64,000 nt of DNA, from positions 1,320 to 65,319 of the forward strand of contig NQMI01000032.1 of assembly GCA_002270565.1 (NCBI GenBank), written 5' to 3'. This DNA comes from Stenocarpella maydis (taxonomy: Eukaryota; Ascomycota; Sordariomycetes; Diaporthales; Diaporthaceae). This document shows positions 12,239 to 23,077 of the stretch, piece by piece (positions within the stretch are counted from its first letter, which is position 1; each line of letters opens with the position of its first letter). The notes beneath the pieces are model-generated. The model was given only the letters and a program-made list of their open reading frames with translations, was not told the origin of the DNA and searched no databases. Both the position numbers and the translations under genes were made by a program.

Positions 12239-12777
12239 ATGCGTTTCTCATATGCAGTCCTCGCCCTCGTCGGCGCAGCCCAGGCCATGGTATGTTACCA
12301 CCCCCCCCCTTCAACACCACCCTACTAACACACCCCCAAAAGCCCTCAGTAGGCAATCTCGTAACAGGCCGCAGCCTCTGCAGCGGCGCATCCCCAGAAT
12401 GCAGGGGCGCCGCCGCCGCCCGCGCCGCGATAACCGACCAGGCCGCCCTCGACGCCCGCGAGAAGTCCAGGCAGGCCAAGGGCGGGATCAGCGGCGCCGC
12501 GGCCAACGCCACCGCCGAGGCGCGCAGCAGCACCGCCAGCAGGGACGCCAGGCGCTCCGGCAACCTTCTCTCCAAGGGCGCCAACGAGACGGACGTCGAG
12601 GCCCGCGCCCTGGGGGCCGACGCGGCCGGCAGCGTGGGCCTCAGGACGCGCGACGGCAGGGAGGTCCGCGCCGCCGCCGCCGCGGGCAACGGCACTGCCT
12701 GTGGTGGTGGTGATGCTGGTGGTGCCGCCGAGGCGCGCAGGGCGCGCAGGTCCCGCCGCCCCAGCCGGCTGTGGTGA
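12239..12777 (+). CDS. Small secreted Ala/Arg-rich protein
   Basis: Two exons, 12239-12289 and 12343-12777, separated by a 53-bp intron with a CTAAC branch site, give 161 residues. The start MRFSYAVLALVGAAQA is a clear signal peptide, followed by PSVGNLVTGRSLCSG. The mature part is rich in Ala, Arg, Gly and Ser, with few Cys (two near the start, one near the end). The last 40 residues are low-complexity Gly/Ala/Arg. The ATG is preceded by a pyrimidine-rich leader and CAACATG. The signal peptide plus small size suggests an extracellular or cell-wall protein. No family was recognised and the C-terminal composition is odd for an effector. The intron position immediately after the signal peptide is common in fungal secreted proteins. 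Confidence 0.6.
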
Positions 12778-13843
12778 GGAAACCGAGGTCGCCTGGTCGA
12801 CAGGGCGCGGCGGCGGGTTGGTTTCTCGCGGGGAGATGTCAACACGCGTGCGGGCCGGTGTTGCCAGGTGGTTTGGTGGCCGGTGATGAGTGACCTCTTC
12901 AGTCTTGTTTAGTAGATGCGTTGTAACAGACTCGCCGGGGGGGGNTGGGGGGGGGGGGTACAGGATGGAAAGCTGTTGTCGGAATCAAAGGCTAGCTGCC
13001 TACCTAGGTACTTACATGAGTCCCAATTACCCTATCCGCGGCCGTGTTTAGTCTGTGTTAGTCGCCCGTAAACATGGGCATTTTCACAATTCTGTGAAGA
13101 GACAACAAAGCTTTCTACTGATATCAATCGGTGGTGTGATGTCTGAGAGGACGAAAGCATCCTGGACAGGCCCTCGCAAATTCAAGATGATGATCTTCAC
13201 AACCCCATGTTGGCACAAGAATGAAGGGGTGACACATGGATACTCTAAATGACCCGGTATTTTCAACTTGAAATTGTCCTCTGCAAAATATACAGAGTTT
13301 TGTCCCATTCCTTCTGCTACGAGATGCTGTCCTTCCGTCAGCACTAGGAATAAGCAGCCTCGGCCAAGCCAATGCGAGCAGTCTCCCCAGCCACCCGCGG
13401 CTTCTGGATAGCAGTTGCATTGTACACCCGCGGACGGTTGATAGAATGTGGGCAAGATTGTGGAGGCTTCTTAAGCCCCGGGACAATGCTTCTCACGGGG
13501 GTTGAATGGCTCAGAGACGACAATCTGGCCGGCACGAGGCTTCTCTCAGACCGTTGGCACTGTTGATGTCGCCCGATATGTCATGCAATTCAAGGTCCGT
13601 AGCACCGCCTGTCATCTTGAAGGGGGCATTACGCGTAGCATGGGGTGGCCTTCGGCCTCTGCAGTCCTGTCACAAGATGCCCCAGGATGGTAAGTACGCC
13701 TGATGAAAAAGCAAGGTGTAATTCATGGGTGTAGGCTTTCTGCGTGGCTGGGTATATTCTTTCGTCATGCATAGTGAGTGGTACACGGCGGCCTCGCACC
13801 CCTTATACCGCTGGAAACAAAGTCATTCAATCGTACGAGGCCA
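12778..13843. other. Intergenic spacer with an assembly N
   Basis: No gene recognised. A G-rich run at 12937-12958 contains an N at 12945, so its length is uncertain. Short frames at 13084-13700 overlap on both strands and show no motif. Confidence 0.55.
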
Positions 13844-14579
13844 TCACCTCTTCATCCCCTTCCCGCCACCCGCCCCAGCCCTGCCCGCAGGCGCCCTGCC
13901 CAGCGCACTCTTCGCCGCGCCGGTGACCCTGCTGCTGACGGGGTTGACAATCAGGTTGGCCAGCACGATCTCGAGGAACTGCCTGGCGTAGATGGTGCCG
14001 ATCATGCCCTTGGGCCTGAAGTTGGTCTTCTTGACCACAAAGTCCATGATGGCGGCGGCGGCGCCGACGGTGATGGTGCGCGGGATCCGCTGCTTCCAGG
14101 GCACCTGCGTCCCGACCGCGACCTTGATGGCCGCCACCGCCGCGGCGTCGAGCCCCACCTTGCCCACGGACTTGAGGTCGACGCCCCTGGTCAGCCGGTC
14201 CAGGAACGACTTGGCCGCCTCGCCCTCCGGGTCGATGTGGTGCGCCGACTCGTCCCGGCCCTTGCTCCGCCCCTCCCCCTCCCGGCCGGGCTCGCCCTGG
14301 CGTCGGGGCGCGCGCGCCGCCGCTCGCCGCCCGCCGCCGCCGGGTGGACACCCGGTGTCCCAGGGGGTCCTCCGACTCGCCCCACGAGTCGTCGGACGGG
14401 ATGGGGGACAGGGAGCGGTGGCTGGGCTCGTGGCGGGAGTGCGGTGCCGTTGATGCGTCGTGGCGGCGGCGGGATGGCGGGCCCCTGCGGCTGGACGAGG
14501 CCTCCGACCGCGCGGGTGAGTGCCTCCTGCGCCGCTCGCCCGGGTCGCTGCCGACGGATGCCGCCGAGTGTCGTCGCGA

Positions 14580-14611
<32 letters not shown>

Positions 14612-15224
14612 ATGACGACGACGATGCCGGCTTGTGTGCGTCGCGATCTGTGTCTCTCTCCCGGGTCGGGTCGCGGTCCCTCCGCCTCGATGAAGTCGAC
14701 GCGTCGCTCTCGCGCCTCTGCCCTGTCTCCCTCGTGTCCCTCTCCGGTGCAGTGCTGCTCCGCCGGCGCCCACTCCTGCGGCCCTCGGGGGCGTCAGACC
14801 CCCGCCGTTCCCTCCTGCCCTCATCATCCGCACCGCCGCGGCCTCGTCCGGCCCGGACAGGCCCTGCCGTTGCAGCAGAGGTCATCCTGTCGTACTCGTC
14901 ACCGTCGACCTTGAGATAGTACTTGTCCCTTGGGTCGTAGTCCGTGTCGCTGCCCGAGTCCGTCTCTCCCTGCCCGCCCGCCCTCGGCTCGGCCGCAGCT
15001 GCATCTCCGGACCGGCTTGATCTCCTGCCAGACTCTGCATGATGCCTGGCAGACTTGGCGTGGTAGTCCCTTAGCGCATTTTTGTGCACATCGTGCGTGT
15101 CCTTTGGGGAGTTTGCCGCAGAGCCTCCGTAGCCGCTGTCGACGGAGGCGTCGTCGCCATCGCGCCGGCTGCGGTGGGAGTGCCGAAGTCGAGTGCTTTC
15201 TTGGTCGTGCCGCTCGGGTGCCAT
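13844..15224 (-). CDS. Arg/Ser-rich protein with conserved hydrophobic C-terminus; frame change inside
   Basis: From ATG at 15224 (reverse strand) the first about 290 residues are disordered and rich in Arg, Ser, Asp and Glu, with motifs DDASVDSGYGGS and DPRDKYYLKVDGDEYDRM, then SDDSWGESEDPLGHRVS. The clearly conserved C-terminal part (AKSFLDRLTRGVDLKSVGKV, then VPWKQRIPRTITVGAAAAI, then GMIGTIYARQFLEIVLANLI) lies in another frame that ends with TGA at 13844. The frames must switch at about 14290-14350, a GC-rich stretch of GGC and CGC repeats with no convincing intron. A one-base indel, either a sequencing error or real damage, is the simplest reading. The C-terminal region has amphipathic, membrane-associated-looking segments. 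Function is unknown. A run of Ser codons around 14580-14620 is a trinucleotide repeat. Confidence 0.7.
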
Positions 15225-18115
15225 AGCCGTGGGCTCGGAATCCCGGGCAGAGGTGGCTGTGGTTTATTGCGGTGTGTTCGGGAAAACTACTTTTTCGAGG
15301 TCCTGTCTCTGGGCTACGCGCTCATTTTCACTCTTCACTCAGCACATGCAGTCTATCAGGGCGATCTGACGGTATGAGGCGGTGGGTGAGGTGAGTGGGA
15401 GGTGAGGTCGAGATGCTGGTGGTCGGGCGCCAGGAGATGCCCAGGTGGGTGAGCCGGTGCTATTAACCTGAAAGGGCAAGGGGCCAGCATGTTCCAAGGT
15501 TTTCGCCACTCCACATACACATGCTTCGGTCCCATCCGTCAACCCGTCGATGACGTCTTTCTACACGCCCGGGAATACCCTGGAGGTTGCAGTCTCTCTC
15601 GCTCTCGTCCCATCTCCCCACTGCACCATGGGGCCCGGACCTCCCCATGGCAGCACGGCTGCCACGGCAGTCCGCCTGTATGGATCGTGTTGACTCGTCA
15701 GTGGTTTCATTCAGAGAGCTATGATCCCGGCCGTTGCCACGCTTGCTGATACGTCGCCTGTGCCCCGACAGATTGGGCAATGCGGGCAGTTGACTCGGAT
15801 GCCTCCCACATGGTCGGACCACCCTGCTGCGGATCTACGGCCGACAACACAAGACAGGAACGCGGCAGTTCTCGCCTCTGCCCCCCAGTGGCCCACATGT
15901 CTCGCCCTGTGGTGCGCAATGACGCAGGTCGACATCTTTTGCGGTCCGTTCACGGCGTGTCTCCCAGTCCCCTGGCAATGGACGTGTGCGTTGGTCGTCG
16001 ACCCAGCCCATGGCCAGGACGGAAATAGGCTCGAGAACAGGCTCCAGGCATGTCCCGCCGCGAACTGCCGGGAGCTCGAGGAACCACAGCACAATGCCTG
16101 AATGCCCAGACCCACGTTGGGATCATGCTCAGGGGACGGTTTCAGCCGTCACCCTCAAAATAGCATCCCTCCTACCAGCAATACAAGTTGTTCCCAGTTC
16201 ACTTTCTATTCTGATTGTGGCTGTCTCCTCACATGCCATGGGCACATGGCATCTGGACATGGCTAAGCCATGCCATTCCGGCATCATTATCCGGAGTCGT
16301 GAGGAATACGAGGACTATTCTGGGCTGGTGGGAAACACTTCACACAATGGCAATGCCTTCAACTCCGATCCGTGGTGTGCCTGACCTCGCAGTCTCGTGT
16401 GTCCCTAAGCCACACCACAGAATTGGTAGATACATGCTAAAGTGGGTGAAGACTTCAACCCTGCTTTTATTGTGGATATTCCCCCCCCCCCCTTCCACAT
16501 GGGACGGTAGTTCCGGGATAACGGACAACCCTTGCATCGTAGAGCACGGATCCCATGTCTGTCCGTGAATGCAGATATGACCTGCGGTGCCAAAGTATCC
16601 GACTCACCTATCAGGCTCGCAGAGATGGTTAAGGGGGATCAGATGTCTCGGTGTCCGCTCCCTCATTTACTTAACACTCTTCCAATTCCATCAAGGAGAG
16701 GCTTACGGTATCGACGACGACCTGAGGGAGTGAGCGACTTAATTCGGTCCTTGAGCCCAGCCTACGTTGCTGCAGCTCACGAATATGCAGAGGATAATCA
16801 GGGCACATGATATTCGGGCCTAGGCATGCACCCTATCATGAGCGAAGACGGTAGAGGAAACCTGGACGTTGAGTCCAAAAGCCACTCCAAATATGTCAAC
16901 ATTTTCCAAGATCTCGAGGTAGTGCTGCATGACATTGAAACTTTGCGGGGCGCGGATAAGCTCTCTCCGAAGATAGGCGTTGGGATGGTGTACTCATAAT
17001 AAACCATGGACTTGATATCACATGTTATTTTATCTTCTCTAGTCTAGCAGTCAGGACCCATCCGACCCAATTGGGTAAATTTCCTCTGAGAGATGCTTTG
17101 TTGAATGAATCCCCTGAGACTAAATGAGCTGACTCCAAGAAAGTTCATGTCCTGGAGCATGTCGGCACCCTCAGTGGCGGTCCTGCTCACTGCAGGACGT
17201 CAAATCCTCCCAGCTCCCCGATTATTCCTAGCTATTATAAACATGATTGACAATATTTCTACGTTGATTGACCTTTTGGCATATCATTCGTTTCATTATT
17301 GATACAATTGCACGGCTTTTAATAGGAGAGCGGCAAGCGGTCCCTTCACATGTTCATAAACGTCCACAGACCTAGCATTAAATAATATACACAATGCCTA
17401 TGGCAGTACGCCCAAAATAAGATATTCTATAATCACGAAAAGAGATACAGCCTCAAGACAAGACTAATCTAGAACAGCTTCCAGCGGCGCGTGAACCGTC
17501 AACACGAGTAGCACAAGGCCAACACTCCGGCGAACAGTCATACGGGGAGAAATAAGCTGGTCTTGACGCCTATGTGCATATACTCTTGATGCGAAATTTC
17601 TATTTACTCTTAGGCAGCCTTTCTTGGAAATATCACCTTCAATCGCGGTCAAGTTAAGTCACGGAAGTTTCTGTTCCTACATCACATATTCCTTGCATGA
17701 CCAGGCTTCCTTGTGTAAATACTCTACATACGTAAGCATGTCTGGACCAACTACCGATGAATTTATTCTTCTGCCTGCTTGGCTTCGTTTATTTCCGTCC
17801 TGTGGGCTTCCAGAAACGGGAGCTGACAACATGCAGTGAGAGCACTCAGAGGCGACCGACTAGCCCAACAAACCCGTCGGGATTCGGATCATCCGTCTTA
17901 TTTCAGCGGGCTTGATCGAATTCAGACAACAAAAGCCGTCTAAAGTACTTAAACCCTCTTGGCGACCACTTATAATTTGCCTTCTTCCCAGTACTCGCAC
18001 TTGATCGCAACAACCCACACAGTTGCCAGCGTCGTGAGGTTCCAGTAAAGCAACCCATAGCACCCAGTAATCCAGCACAGCTCCAAGATGGACACCTATA
18101 ACCTCGATCGATGGT
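15225..18115. other. Long spacer with weak coding traces
   Basis: No complete gene is visible. One short frame on the plus strand, 16838-17000, begins MSEDGRGNLDVESKSHSKYV and reads like real protein for 53 residues. An upstream frame ending at 16810 (VSDLIRSLSPAYVAAAHEYA) may belong to the same relic. Neither has a recognisable family. Ten or more C in a row occur near 16480. The rest shows nothing. Confidence 0.45.
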
Positions 18116-18129
18116 ATGGCCGTCACTGA
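18088..18129 (+). promoter_or_regulatory. Upstream ORF overlapping the proteolipid start
   Basis: An ATG at 18088 opens a 13-codon frame that stops at 18129, overlapping the proposed main ATG at 18116 in a different frame. Another out-of-frame ATG sits at 18111. If the transcript begins upstream, ribosomes would need leaky scanning to reach the main start. This depends on the proposed first exon being correct. Confidence 0.4.
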
Positions 18130-18941
18130 GTTAGCTCCTGAACCCGTCTCAAAGAACCCCAAAGCCCGCTGACGAGCCTCCAGCCCCGTATACGCTGTTC
18201 GTCATCTCCTGCCGCCCCCGGGGGGATCCGAGCTCCCCAGCTCGTGGCACCGGCCAGAGACAAGCTAACCACGTAATTCCCGCCCGCAGTCCTTCTTCGG
18301 CGCGCTGGGCTGTGCCATGGCGACCGTAATGTGCTGCCTCGGGGCGTCGTACGGGACGGCCAAGTCCTCAGGCGCCGTGTTCGGCGCGGCCATAATCAGG
18401 CCTGACAGCTGGACGCGTAACATGTATGCCTGCCCCCCCCCCCCAGCCTGATCACCTCGTGCAACCCCGGCGGTCCCCGCAACACGGTTCGCACGACCCC
18501 GTGCTGCGGGCCCCATGGCTAACCCCCAAGGCCGTTCCCGGCCGCACGCGGGCAGGCTGTGTGCGGTAATGGCGCAGATCCTGTCCATCTACGGCCTCGT
18601 GATCAGCGTGATCATCAGCAACGACCTGGCCGAGAAGATGGCGCTCTTTACGGGGTTCGTCCAGCTGGGGTCGGGCGTGGCCGTCGGGCTGTGCGGGATG
18701 GCTGCTGGGTTTGCGATCGGCATCGTTGGTGACGCTGGAGGTAAGATGGTGCGACCCGGGATGCATGCATGTTGTCTGATCTGATCATTGAATAGTGAGG
18801 GCGAATGTACAACAACCCCGCCTGTACACAGCTATGGTTTTGATCTTGATCTTCTCCGAGGTACTGGGGCTGTACGGCCTGATTGTGTCCATCCTTATGC
18901 TTTCCAGATCGACGGTCGGGGTCACCAAGTGTGTTTACTAA
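18116..18941 (+). CDS. VMA11: V-type proton ATPase proteolipid subunit (c/c', Vma11-like)
   Basis: Four exons: 18116-18145, 18290-18423, 18556-18740 and 18796-18941, giving 164 residues, the usual length for this family. The chain has four hydrophobic helices: [20 protein letters not shown] (TM1), [18 protein letters not shown] (TM2), [20 protein letters not shown] followed by AIGIVGDAG (TM3), and [20 protein letters not shown] (TM4). Glu138 in TM4 is the proton-carrying carboxylate of the V0 rotor ring in vacuolar membranes. [17 protein letters not shown] is closer to the c' (Vma11) than to the c (Vma3) pattern as I know them, but the paralog call is tentative. The 10-codon first exon ([10 protein letters not shown]) uses a weak GTCTCA donor and is the least certain part. 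The second intron (132 bp) contains a C-run. Confidence 0.85.
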
Positions 18942-19795
18942 AAGTCCGGGATACCATGCAAGTCTGCATGAGGCTCCATGGGAAGTCCATCGAGATCAAA
19001 CCCCGCCAGGATCTGTTTTGTCAGACGATATTTCCTATCGATAGTTAATGGCACTGTACCACGGATATCGAAGCGTTTAGCTAAACCCTGTGTGTGGATT
19101 GCTCACCCCAAACACCGGATACCTCTCACCCTCAAGTCACTGGTGTCGGTTTATACTTGAATCCTTGGGCCGGGGTTGAACATTGATGCTGGTAAACTCT
19201 AATGGCGAGAAATATTTGCCCTAGGAAATTCGATAACATCTTTCCCATTACTCGCCTCCCCCTCCCAAGATTTCGTTTCAGCTGTGCGTACAGGTCTGTC
19301 TGAAAGAAGGACTGTCCATGCCGCATTTTTGGAAGCACGAAGCAGTCTGCGACACAAACATGCGGCGTATTCATGATGAAGTATTTCATAAAACCTTGAA
19401 TTTTGCAAATAAACTGTTAGGATTGGGATCATCGCCAGTGAGTGCCCGCAGCGCTCAACCCTGGGGATCCTTCTTAAAGAGCATAGCTTGCCTTTGCTAG
19501 CTGTCATCCTCAGGCTCCTCAGCGTGCATGAGCCGTAAGTTCATGCGGTCAGGCGGTGCTCTAATTTCCATCTTGTCCAAGGCTAGGATGGCTGCAGGGA
19601 GAACGCGATATAAAGGATCTGAAGGTCGCATTAATAGTTAGAATTATTTCATTCTATTTGGAGGTATCAGCAGATATATACATAACATCTATTTATTTAG
19701 TTGATGGTATTCCGGTGATAGTGTAGCAGAGATCCGAGGCCAAGCGCGTACAACTTGGAGCTACATGCTGACATTCATTGCTGCGCAAATATACT
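18942..19795. other. Spacer between convergent genes
   Basis: This lies between the 3' end of the proteolipid gene and the 3' end of the desaturase gene on the other strand, so it should hold both 3' untranslated regions and terminators. No gene was recognised. It becomes AT-richer towards 19620-19720. Confidence 0.55.
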
Positions 19796-21434
19796 TCACG
19801 CCGCAGACGCACACGCTATCCCCCTTGATATCCTCGTAGGCTGGTCCCCGGCGCGCACAATAAACTTCCCATCCGAGTCCCGAACCATGGGCTTGTCCTT
19901 GTCCTCGGCGTGGATCCGTTTCCACATCTCCACCTCGCCTCCCCCCCGGATGACTCCGACCCGCATCGTGCTCAGGAGGTTGTGCGCCGCGTTGGAGTGG
20001 AGGTAGACCCCGCCGTTGAAGATGGCCGTGGCGTCCTTCCCGATCGCCGAGGAGATGAGCGCCCTGCCGCCCGGGTGCTCCCTGATAAAGTCCGTGACGT
20101 CGTGGACGACGCCGGCGATTGTGACGAGGGCCCTCCCGGTGCCGTCTCCCGCCCTGGACCGGGCGACGAATTCGTCCCACTCGACTATGGGCAGCTGGTC
20201 GAGGGGCACGCCCCAGTCCAGCCTGGACCGCTTCTGGTCGAGCTTTTTCTGGAGCTGTTGGACCCGGCCCTTCTCGATCTCGTTTTGCCTGAACTGCTTC
20301 AGGTCATAGGCCAGCCCGACCTTCTTCCACAGCCAGATCATCCACTTTGTCGGGTCGTACTGGTACCACTCGATGGCGTTGCGATAGTCGGAGGGGAACT
20401 CGTGGTGGAAGTTGTGGTAACCCTCGCCCAGCGTCACGAGCGCCGTGATCCAGTTGTCGCGGGGTGAGTTGCGGTCGTCGAAGGGCTGGTCGCCAAGCCA
20501 GTGGGCGAGGGAATTGATACAGAAGGTCGCCTGCTGCACAAATGTGGCACGGAGGACACCGGCGTAGATCAAACCGCCGACTGGTGGGGAAGGGTGTCAG
20601 CATGAACTGTTAATCCAGATTTTGGGCATTTCTTACACCAGTCACCCCATCCCAAGCCGCAGACCAATGTGGGGAAGATGAGGGCCATGAAGATGACGCA
20701 TTTCTAGTGATATCGTTGTTAGCAAGAGCGCACTATATTAGGCGAACCAACACTCGGTGCCACACATACCAGGTAGTTCACATGCTGCCAAACAACAATC
20801 GGGTCCTCATTCAAGTCGGTGATATCAGACCGGCCGATGCGCTTCGGGTTCTGCTTCATGACGAGCCAGCCGACGTGCGCGTAGATGAAGCCCTTCCGAA
20901 CCGAATACGGATCCTTGACCGTGTCTGTATATCTATGGTGAGCGCGGTGGCCTTTGGACCACCATCTGATTGAACCCTCGGCTGCGCCTACACCAACAGC
21001 CGCAAGGTAGATTTGCAGAGGTAATGTGGCCTTGTATGAGGTGTGGGCCCAGAGGCGGTGATATCCTATGGTGTTTGGCGGGTTAGCCGCGGTCGTCGGG
21101 GCATGAAGAGAGCACACATACCGGCTGTGATACCCAGACCAGTATTGAAGTAGTAAACCACACTAAACAGAGCCGTCCAGCGGTTCAGTGGGTGGTGGTA
21201 CGCGGCGATGAACCCAATTATCGGCACGCCAAAGATGAAGAAGGTGTTCAGCCAATTGACATGGCGATACCAGTTCCCCCAGGTGATGGGCGTCTCTGTA
21301 ATGTGAGGTTTCTTCAGGTCGTACTGTTTTGACCGGAGTGGCTGGTAGTCTTTTGTCCCGTCATTGGTAGTGGCGCCAGGCTCAGACTCATGCACTTTGG
21401 ACGCGATAGTCCGGCGTGCTATCGAGTGATTCAT
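19796..21434 (-). CDS. OLE1: Acyl-CoA delta-9 desaturase with C-terminal cytochrome b5 domain
   Basis: Four exons on the reverse strand (21434-21122, 21065-20770, 20703-20637, 20580-19796) encode 486 residues. The three histidine boxes that bind the di-iron centre are present: HRLWAH (107-112), HRAHH (144-148) and HNFHH (281-285). The C-terminal cytochrome b5 domain (about 357-440) keeps the haem-binding motif EHPGG with His394 and a second His in HSNAAHNLL. Hydrophobic segments around 62-80 and 88-104, and a second pair around 205-250, fit an ER membrane protein. It introduces the delta-9 double bond into palmitoyl- and stearoyl-CoA, using electrons from its own b5 domain. The introns are 56, 66 and 56 bp and each join restores conserved sequence. 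The N-terminal 40 residues are poorly conserved. A TTG six codons upstream is in frame, but the first ATG is at 21434. Confidence 0.93.
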
Positions 21435-23077
21435 CTTCGAGACAGCCTTCAACGGTTCTAGTGGGCCGTCGAATGCGAATCAAGATATTTGGGGCTTTAG
21501 CTTCTGCATCAAAAGTGAACCGCAAGGCTATTTCAGGTCCTGCAATTCACGGGTTCAGTGGGAATTATGATGGTTATCATTCTCGCGTCAATCCATGTCG
21601 GCTTCCTGCCGAGGTCAACAATACCAATGAATCTCATGACAGCCATAGGTTGGGACCTGTGATCGCGTGGTAACTCCGAGTTGCAATAACGCTCACTGTT
21701 GGGAACGTTGTTATGGTTTTGTTGGGAGACCCAAGTTTTACCTGCGTGAACGCCACTTGCGGGGCGATCATACGATCCAGCGGCCAGATTTGGCAAAAGT
21801 CAGATGTTTCAGCACGTCCACGCCGCATTTTCCACTGGCAGTCTGGCAGCCCCATCGCATGTTAATTCCCACATGCTCCTTTTGAACAAAGCTGATCGAA
21901 GTCATGGCGAATGATAGGAATATTAGGTGGGAAGCATGTGGTGGGGCAACATCCTTCGCCAGCAGATTCAACGAAAAGCAAGGAGCACACTAACTTACCC
22001 TGCCCCAGAGATTCAATCCTTTTTGCCCTTTTGGGAATTTACAATTATTCATGTTTACGACTGGCTTTGTGGTTCAGCAGAACGGACTCTTGCCACGACA
22101 AGTTCGGCCACGAATTGCACGTGTGCATTGTTAAGGGAGCCAATGCAACATCAGTGTTCTGATCTGGACGTGAACGGGTAGGCCACAGTTTCACGAAGTA
22201 TGTCACGGATAATTAAGTTGCTGGGTTTAAAAATATTCTTTTTCTGTCTCCATTTAAGCCAGTAAATGTTGTACCCGCTGGATCACAGGTGTTTATATCG
22301 AATGACGGAGACATGAGAAGGAGATTGAAAGAATCAGTAACTCGCCCAAGCTGTAGATGAGGCGCTGATCCCGCTTTTCAGAGAAGCTGATAATGGCGGA
22401 ATTCGAGATCCAGGCTCCTAGGGAGTCATGCAGTGGATGGCTTTAGATTCTTGGGTTAATGCAGGGCTGCTGATTCATACTTGCGTGAATGGGCGTTGCG
22501 ATCAATTGTATGATTTGGTTATCCCTTCTTTGCCAGTCCACAGGCCGGAACCGGCACGGAGACTTATTGAATATGTCACCCGGGCAGTCTTGACCCGGGG
22601 CGGTGGTGCCGAGAGCGTGAACCATGGTTCGGACATAGCCAGGTAAGTTTCATTTCCGAAGTCCCCGAAGTGATTGTGTGGGTTCATTTTAGTCCGTGTG
22701 ATTGGATTACTAACGGGCAATACAAACTTGAGGAAGCGAGGGACCACTGGCAACTCGGACCCAGGTGGACACGTGCAGCAATATCCATGCCACCCCTCCA
22801 CTCCCAAGTCCACCTTCATCAGTCGCGTACGCTGTTGCATGCTACTAATTAGTAAAAAGGGTGCTGCTTCGAAGAACGTAAGAAATGTGTTCCCTCGAAG
22901 AGCACGTGTACGCCAACGCCAGTATCGCAGGGGCCAAGTTCATTGTCACATCGTGAGTTCAGTGATGTCTTCCACGAGAGTCCAAACACAGTCACATGTC
23001 GAAGGAAGGAGCATGCAGAAAGATTGAATTATATGTACAGTGAAAGAATTCTCATCTGCTGAGCTACTCCAAGTCGT
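21435..23077. other. Spacer upstream of the desaturase gene
   Basis: No gene recognised in 1.6 kb. It should contain the desaturase promoter on its left and the chitinase 3' region on its right. Small frames on both strands show no motif. Confidence 0.55.

Noticed and set aside
12153..12845. 230-codon reverse frame over the small secreted gene
   Set aside because: Antisense shadow of a GC-rich gene; the forward strand has a signal peptide and a proper intron.
13778..14914. 378-codon forward frame
   Set aside because: Shadow of the Arg/Ser-rich gene on the reverse strand; Pro/Ala/Arg composition reflects GC content only.
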